A stretch of 38,640 nucleotides of DNA. It comes from JAAYCU01 sp964401335 (GTDB lineage Bacteria; Planctomycetota; Phycisphaerae; UBA1845; PWPN01). The DNA is taken from positions 1-38,640 of the forward strand of contig CAYNYK010000044.1 in assembly GCA_964401335.1 (NCBI GenBank), given 5' to 3'. The position numbers were made by a program, and so were the translations under genes. This document shows positions 33,977-38,640 of the stretch, one piece after another. Within the stretch, counting starts at the first letter, position 1, and every line of letters begins with the position of its first letter. The notes below the pieces were generated by a model. The model saw only the letters and a program-made list of their open reading frames with translations. It was not told where the DNA came from and ran no database searches.

Positions 33977-34189
33977 ATGAGTGCAAGCTCCGGCAGCGCC
34001 AAGCTCAAGCGAGCCATGAAGGATTTGAAGGTTTCCTGGGAGGAGACCTTGTTATACTGGCATGACGAAAACAGCCGCCAGTTCGACGAGGCGTTCATGG
34101 CGCCGCTGCTGACGGCGCTGCGCAATGCAGAGCAGGCGATGGATCGGTTAAGCGCGGTCTTGAACCAGTGCCGCCGGGATTGCGGGTAA
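33977..34189 (+). CDS. Second WXG100-like small protein (70 aa)
   Basis: This helical protein carries W28-H29-D30 and then R34, F36, E38 and F40, identical in spacing to W43, D45, R49, F51, E53 and F55 of the 90-aa protein. It is only 70 residues long, shorter than classical WXG100, and has two cysteines near its end (C66, C69 or thereabouts). The start at 33,977 is chosen because upstream codons in the same frame overlap the previous gene; the ribosome binding site is weak. It starts 22 bases after the coiled-coil gene and ends 63 bases before the ATPase gene, consistent with one operon. It may partner the 90-aa protein. Confidence 0.65.
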   Translation: MSASSGSAKLKRAMKDLKVSWEETLLYWHDENSRQFDEAFMAPLLTALRNAEQAMDRLSAVLNQCRRDCG

Positions 34190-34252
34190 GCGTTTGAGCA
34201 CGGCCAGCGGGGTAGGGTTGAATCGCTCCGGTAAAACAAGAGTAACCGTTTG

Positions 34253-37200
34253 ATGCGCGATTTTCTCGAAGAGTATCTGCAAGAGCCGGCGCCGCCCCTC
34301 CAGGGCGCACAAGATCATCTCTCTCGGATGGCCTTGCGCGAAATCCTTCGCCTGGCCAGCGATGCCGTAGAACCCGCGGAAACACAGATCGAGCGTCAGT
34401 ACCACAAGAACACTGAAGCCCTCAAACAGAAATACCAGGAAGAAAAGACCGAGATCGAGGAACACGCGCAAACGGCCCGGGAAAAAGCGGATCACCGCCA
34501 TCAGGAACAAATCCAACAAGTTGAATCACTGTTTGCATCGGATATGCGCCTGCTGAGGCATAATAATCGGACGGAAAAGGCCCGCATCCTGCACGAATGC
34601 GACACAGGCAAGCGGGCGGCCAAGCGCGAACACGACCATGAAGTCTGGCTGGCGGAGACCGTGGCTATTGGGGCGAAGGAAAAGATTGCCCGCGAATTCG
34701 AGCATGTTCAGAGTGAGACGCATCACCATCAACGGCAACTGGCCGAAGTGGCCCAGCGGGCGGAATGGCTCCTGACCGCGTATCAACTGCCGCCGCCGCC
34801 CGACCTGCCGCCGAAGGAATCGCTGACGCTGGGGTCCGACAATCCTGCCACCGAATTCAACATGCATTACGCAACAGCCTTGGAAAACGTGGCACGAATG
34901 GAGGCACTGAAGACCCCGAAATTGTTCGTGGGCGCTCGACCGGTGGTGAATGTCGCGTTGCTTTGTCTGGCGGCGGTAGGCCTGATGGGCGTACTCGAGT
35001 TTTTACGCGTTCCGGGTTGGCCGTCGCTCATGGTGACCGGGCCGGTGGCGTTTGCGATTACGCTGGTGGCGTCCTGGATGGCGGGGCGGGCCTTGAAACG
35101 CGCGGGCCGCGCCCAGGTTTATGCTCTCTATCGTCCGTTTTACCGGGCCCTGGCGATGGCGGAGCTGGCCTTGCAACAGCGCATGATCCTGGCCGAGGAA
35201 ACGCGAAAACGTCGCGAGGAGGAAGTGGTCGCCCAACAGCAGCGCGAGAATCAGGCTTCCCGTGAACGCTACGAGGCGGCGATCAAGGACTTCGACGCCA
35301 AGCGGATCGCTTCGTTGCACGGTCTGGAGGAGGCTTTCGAACGGCTCAAGGATGAAATCCAGAATCGGCGGGACAAGGGGCTAAGACAGGTGGAGGAGGA
35401 ATATACCCAACTGTTACCCAGGCTGGCCGAGCAACGCGAGCACCGCCTGACCCGTTTGCGCGAGCAATTTGAACAACGTACGGCCGAATTCGAACAACAT
35501 CATGCGGAGGCCCGATGTCGCCTGGAAAACCGCTGGCGCGAGGGCTTGGAGGTTTTTCGCGCTCTCCGCGAACGAATAGCGCGCATTGATCGCCGGGTGC
35601 TGGCGGACTGGCGCGACGCCCTTTGGTCCGACTGGGAACCGCCGCGTGAATTTTCCGACGTGATCTGTTTCGGCCGTTTGGAGGTGGATCTCGCCACCTT
35701 GGCCGCGGGTCCGCGCCAATTACTCACCGCTGAAACGGGGGATACGGACCGCATCACCGTTCCGGCCTTACTGTCCTTGCCCGAGCACGGTTCGCTCCTG
35801 CTGCAAACCGGCGCTCAAGGCCGGGATGAAGCCTTGTCCGCGTTGCGGGCGGTGATGGTTCGCCTGCTGACCGCCCTGCCCGCCGGTCGGGTGCGCTTCA
35901 CGATCATCGATCCGATTGGTTTAGGGCAGAATTTCGCGGGCTTCATGCATCTGGCCGACTACGAGGAAGCCCTGGTGGGCAGCCGCATCTGGACGGAAAG
36001 CGAGCACATCGCCGAGCGACTGGCCGACCTGACCAACCACATGGAGAACGTGATCCAGAAATACCTGCGCAACGAGTTTGAAACCATTGACGCCTATAAC
36101 GCCCAAGCCGGCGAACTGGCCGAGCCGTACCGGTTTTTAGTCGTGGCCAACTTCCCGGTAAATTTCAACGAGGAGGCCGCCCGGCGGCTGATGAGTATCG
36201 TCAACAGCGGCGCCCGGTGCGGCGTGTACACCCTGATTGCCCACGATCGACGACAAAGCCTGCCCGCGGGTATCGAGATGAAGGATATCGAAGCTCGCTC
36301 CGTGCATCTGCTTTATCAGGACGGACGTTTCGTCTGGCAGGACGAGGTCTTTAAGCATTTTTCGCTCACTTTGGATGCACCGCCCGACGAAGAGCTCATG
36401 ACCGCCATCATGCACAAGGTAGGCCAGGCGGCCAAACGCTCCAATCGAGTCGAGGTACCGTTCGAGATCATTGCCCCCGCGCAAGACAGGTGGTGGAGCC
36501 GCGATAGTACGTCAGGGTTGCAGGCCCCGATCGGCCGCTGCGGCGCGGTGCGACTGCAACATTTATCACTCGGTCGCGGCGTCGCCCAACATGCGTTGAT
36601 CGCGGGCAAGACCGGTTCGGGCAAATCAACGTTGCTGCACGTGCTGATCACCAACCTGGCCTTGTGGTACGGACCCGACGAGGTGGAATTCTACCTCGTG
36701 GATTTCAAGAAGGGCGTCGAGTTCAAAACCTACGCAACCCACGAATTGATCCACGCCCGGGCGGTGGCCATCGAGAGCGACCGCGAGTTTGGGCTAAGCG
36801 TCTTGCAACGTTTGGATCAGGAGATGGAACATCGCGGCCAACTGTTCCGCCAGGCAGGCGTACAGGACATCGCCGCGTACCGCCAGACCACCGGGGCCAA
36901 GTTGCCGCGAACGCTGCTGATCGTGGACGAGTTCCAGATTTTCTTTTCGGAGGACGACAAGCTGGCCCAGGACGCGGCCATTCTGCTCGATCGGCTGGTG
37001 CGTCAGGGGCGGGCCTTTGGGATTCATACCCTGCTGGGCTCACAGACGCTTGGCGGCACGGCCGGCCTGTCCCGCAGCACACTCGGACAGATGGCCGTCC
37101 GCATTGCTCTGCAATGTTCGGAGGCCGATTCGCAGCTTATTCTGGAAGAGGGCAACCTCGCCGCCCGGTTGTTGTCGCGGCCGGGCGAGGCAATCTATAA

Positions 37201-38236
37201 CGATGCCGGAGGTCTGGTACAGGGAAACTGTCCGTTCCAGACCGCCTGGCTGTCGGACGAAACGCGCGACGTTTACCTGGAGCGGATCGCCGAGCGGGTC
37301 CGCCGCGAAGGACGGCCGCGCCCGTCGTTGATTGTGTTCGAAGGCAACGCTCCGGCGGATATCCGCAAAAATCGCTTCCTGCTTGAAACGCTCAGCACCC
37401 CGCAATGGGCGGCGGCCAATTCCGCGCCGCAGATTTGGTTGGGCGAGGCGGTGGCTATCAAGGATCCGACGGCCGTAACGTTCCGCCGGCAGAGCGGGGC
37501 TAATCTGCTCATGGTCGGCCAGCGGGACGATGCGGCCATCGCCATGATGGCCGCGGCTCTGATTGCCTTGGCCGCGCAACATACCCCCGATACGGCCCGA
37601 TTCGTGATCCTCGACGGTAGTCCCGCGGACGCGCCCTGGGCGACGTTCATGCCGCGGCTCGCGGAAATCCTTCCGCACCCCACAAGGCTGGTCGGTTGGC
37701 GGGAAGTACCGGAGGCCATCGCCGAACTCGCCGACGAATTGAAAACCCGGCAGGAGTCCGACGATCCCCGCGCCCCGGCCGTCTATGTGTTTGTTTATGC
37801 CCTGCAACGCTATCGGATGCTTCGGCGGCGCGAGGATGATTTCAGTTTCTCGACCGATGACGAAGGCAAGGCCCCGAACCCCGACAAGCAGTTCGCCGAG
37901 CTGCTCCGCGAGGGCCCGCCGCTGGGCCTGCACGTATTGACCTGGGCCGATACGCCGGCTTCCCTGGAGCGGACCCTGGACCGCCAGAGCATGGGCGAAT
38001 TCGATAATCGCATCCTGTTCCAGATGAGCGCCGCCGATTCGAGCAATCTGATCGACTCGCCCATCGCCAACAAGCTGGGCTTTTACCGCGCCTTGTTCTA
38101 CAGCGAGGAACAGGGCCTGCTCGAAAAATTCCGCCCCTACGCTTTGCCCGACGAAGCCTGGCTGGAGCAGGTACGGGCCTTCCTGAGTGCGAAACGGGGA
38201 CGCAGAGTGCGAAACGGGGACGCAGCTAGTTTCTAG
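34253..38236 (+). CDS. FtsK/SpoIIIE (EssC/EccC-like) ATPase of a putative type VII-like system
   Basis: The 1327-residue protein likely powers export through the inner membrane. In order it has a coiled coil (about 45-185), two transmembrane helices (about 231-250 and 257-279), and a second coiled coil (about 300-460). Three P-loop-fold modules follow. The first (about 475-700) has a ruined Walker A (TGAQGRDEA). The second (about 750-1010) has intact GKTGSGKST (785-793) and Walker B LLIVDE (D892, E893). The third (about 1040-1300) again lacks a Walker A (VGQRDDAA). This order parallels EccC/EssC, but the cytosolic FHA domains of EssC are absent and coiled coils flank the membrane part. ATG at 34,253 or the TTG codon before it can start translation; no strong ribosome binding site is seen. 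Its extreme C-terminus is made of a tandem 20-base repeat. Confidence 0.85.
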   Translation: MRDFLEEYLQEPAPPLQGAQDHLSRMALREILRLASDAVEPAETQIERQYHKNTEALKQKYQEEKTEIEEHAQTAREKADHRHQEQIQQVESLFASDMRLLRHNNRTEKARILHECDTGKRAAKREHDHEVWLAETVAIGAKEKIAREFEHVQSETHHHQRQLAEVAQRAEWLLTAYQLPPPPDLPPKESLTLGSDNPATEFNMHYATALENVARMEALKTPKLFVGARPVVNVALLCLAAVGLMGVLEFLRVPGWPSLMVTGPVAFAITLVASWMAGRALKRAGRAQVYALYRPFYRALAMAELALQQRMILAEETRKRREEEVVAQQQRENQASRERYEAAIKDFDAKRIASLHGLEEAFERLKDEIQNRRDKGLRQVEEEYTQLLPRLAEQREHRLTRLREQFEQRTAEFEQHHAEARCRLENRWREGLEVFRALRERIARIDRRVLADWRDALWSDWEPPREFSDVICFGRLEVDLATLAAGPRQLLTAETGDTDRITVPALLSLPEHGSLLLQTGAQGRDEALSALRAVMVRLLTALPAGRVRFTIIDPIGLGQNFAGFMHLADYEEALVGSRIWTESEHIAERLADLTNHMENVIQKYLRNEFETIDAYNAQAGELAEPYRFLVVANFPVNFNEEAARRLMSIVNSGARCGVYTLIAHDRRQSLPAGIEMKDIEARSVHLLYQDGRFVWQDEVFKHFSLTLDAPPDEELMTAIMHKVGQAAKRSNRVEVPFEIIAPAQDRWWSRDSTSGLQAPIGRCGAVRLQHLSLGRGVAQHALIAGKTGSGKSTLLHVLITNLALWYGPDEVEFYLVDFKKGVEFKTYATHELIHARAVAIESDREFGLSVLQRLDQEMEHRGQLFRQAGVQDIAAYRQTTGAKLPRTLLIVDEFQIFFSEDDKLAQDAAILLDRLVRQGRAFGIHTLLGSQTLGGTAGLSRSTLGQMAVRIALQCSEADSQLILEEGNLAARLLSRPGEAIYNDAGGLVQGNCPFQTAWLSDETRDVYLERIAERVRREGRPRPSLIVFEGNAPADIRKNRFLLETLSTPQWAAANSAPQIWLGEAVAIKDPTAVTFRRQSGANLLMVGQRDDAAIAMMAAALIALAAQHTPDTARFVILDGSPADAPWATFMPRLAEILPHPTRLVGWREVPEAIAELADELKTRQESDDPRAPAVYVFVYALQRYRMLRRREDDFSFSTDDEGKAPNPDKQFAELLREGPPLGLHVLTWADTPASLERTLDRQSMGEFDNRILFQMSAADSSNLIDSPIANKLGFYRALFYSEEQGLLEKFRPYALPDEAWLEQVRAFLSAKRGRRVRNGDAASF
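38185..38224. repeat. Tandem 20-bp direct repeat at the ATPase gene 3' end
   Basis: The unit gagtgcgaaacggggacgca occurs twice head to tail (38,185-38,204 and 38,205-38,224), exactly. Twenty is not a multiple of three, so the duplication changes the reading frame of the last residues and the stop codon. The following GAAAC...GTTTC (38,211 to about 38,233) is an inverted pair, suggesting a small mobile or REP-type repeat. Confidence 0.85.
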
Positions 38237-38484
38237 GGCTTATGGCGCCTGGTACCTCGCCTTGCGGCCGGCCCTCGGACCGTAGTGGGCGCGGCAGGCT
38301 AAGGCGGGTTGGGAAACAGCGGTAACCTCGCCGGCACCCGATTCAGCACGTGATAGGCCCGCCTGCCCGGCGCGAGGCATACAACTTTCGACATGACACA
38401 CAACCTAACCGCCGCCCGTCGGGGCAGTCAATCTAAACTAGTGCTCCTGCTCGTAAGTTCGGTGACGTATTCCTTCCTTCTTCC
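38237..38484. other. Non-coding gap before the terminal transposase fragment
   Basis: I see no gene, RNA or clear terminator in these 248 bases. If the flanking fragment is a complete insertion sequence, its end should lie here, but I could not identify a terminal repeat or target duplication. Confidence 0.4.
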
Positions 38485-38640
38485 CTACCCGGCCGCCTTG
38501 ACGGGGTGAGCTTGGTATTGCGTAAGCCTGGCCAGTAAGTTGTTGAGGTCCAATCGGGTGAACTTCCACTCAAACGGTCTGGCCATGTCAACGCCGTCCT
38601 GAAAGTGGGGTAAATCGGCCGGTTTGAAAATGGGGTTTTC
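38485..38640 (-). mobile_element. C-terminal end of a transposase (possibly IS630-like), cut by the window edge
   Basis: A minus-strand frame open from the right edge ends at TAG (38,485-38,487), giving 51 residues. The segment MARPFEWKFTRLDLNNLLARL resembles the C-terminal tail of IS630-type transposases, where KPFxWxFTxxDL is common. The family assignment is from memory of these tails and is not certain. It is too short and truncated to judge activity. Confidence 0.5.

Noticed and set aside
1..38640. CRISPR arrays, tRNA and rRNA genes
   Set aside because: No regularly spaced repeats and no tRNA T-loop/D-loop pattern or rRNA sequence were seen in the intergenic regions.

Overview
The window looks like a bacterial chromosome segment, most likely from the Planctomycetota (Phycisphaerae-like). 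This is inferred from gene content and was not tested by phylogeny. The clues are an exported Cys-type sulfatase, a CehA/McbA-type PHP metallohydrolase, a Tat-exported SGNH protein, an FHA-GAF-PP2C protein, a TVP38-like membrane protein, and a WXG100-like/FtsK locus lacking the other ESX components. Coding DNA is GC-rich; the intergenic stretch around 14,030-14,290 and the leftmost gene are visibly more AT-rich.

Layout. 78-689 encodes a BstYI/BglII-type restriction endonuclease. It is followed by an FHA-GAF-SpoIIE-like protein with a damaged phosphatase centre (917-2524), an orphan RuvC-like fold protein and a small membrane protein. A five-gene minus-strand operon (11,422 to 3,656) runs sugar isomerase, FGGY kinase, Na+/solute symporter, secreted PHP-type protein, Tat-secreted SGNH protein; it reads as one carbohydrate uptake and catabolism unit. 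Next come a TVP38-family membrane protein and a DegT-type aminotransferase. The aminotransferase is preceded by a promoter, a hairpin-rich leader and an intrinsic terminator, which I read as an attenuator or a small RNA. A second symporter has a CRP-type palindrome upstream, and is followed by a 901-aa exported protein built of about six Ig-like repeats.

The middle (19,511-21,521) carries ksgA, parB and an exact parS site, with no parA beside them. Then come a Gfo/Idh/MocA oxidoreductase, two divergent GNAT proteins and a sulfatase. A minus-strand block follows: ymdB, xseA, and an overlapping AAA ATPase plus DUF4276 pair that resembles a two-gene defence module.

The right end (31,429-38,236) is the most interesting region. 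A NarL/FixJ response regulator precedes a four-gene unit: a 90-aa WXG100-like helical protein, a 357-aa coiled-coil protein, a 70-aa protein sharing the spacing W-x-D-x3-R-x-F-x-E-x-F with the 90-aa one, and a 1327-aa FtsK/EssC-like ATPase with two transmembrane segments, long coiled coils and one intact Walker A site. This looks like a minimal, divergent type VII-like secretion system. The ATPase gene ends in a tandem 20-bp repeat, and the window closes with the C-terminal end of a transposase.
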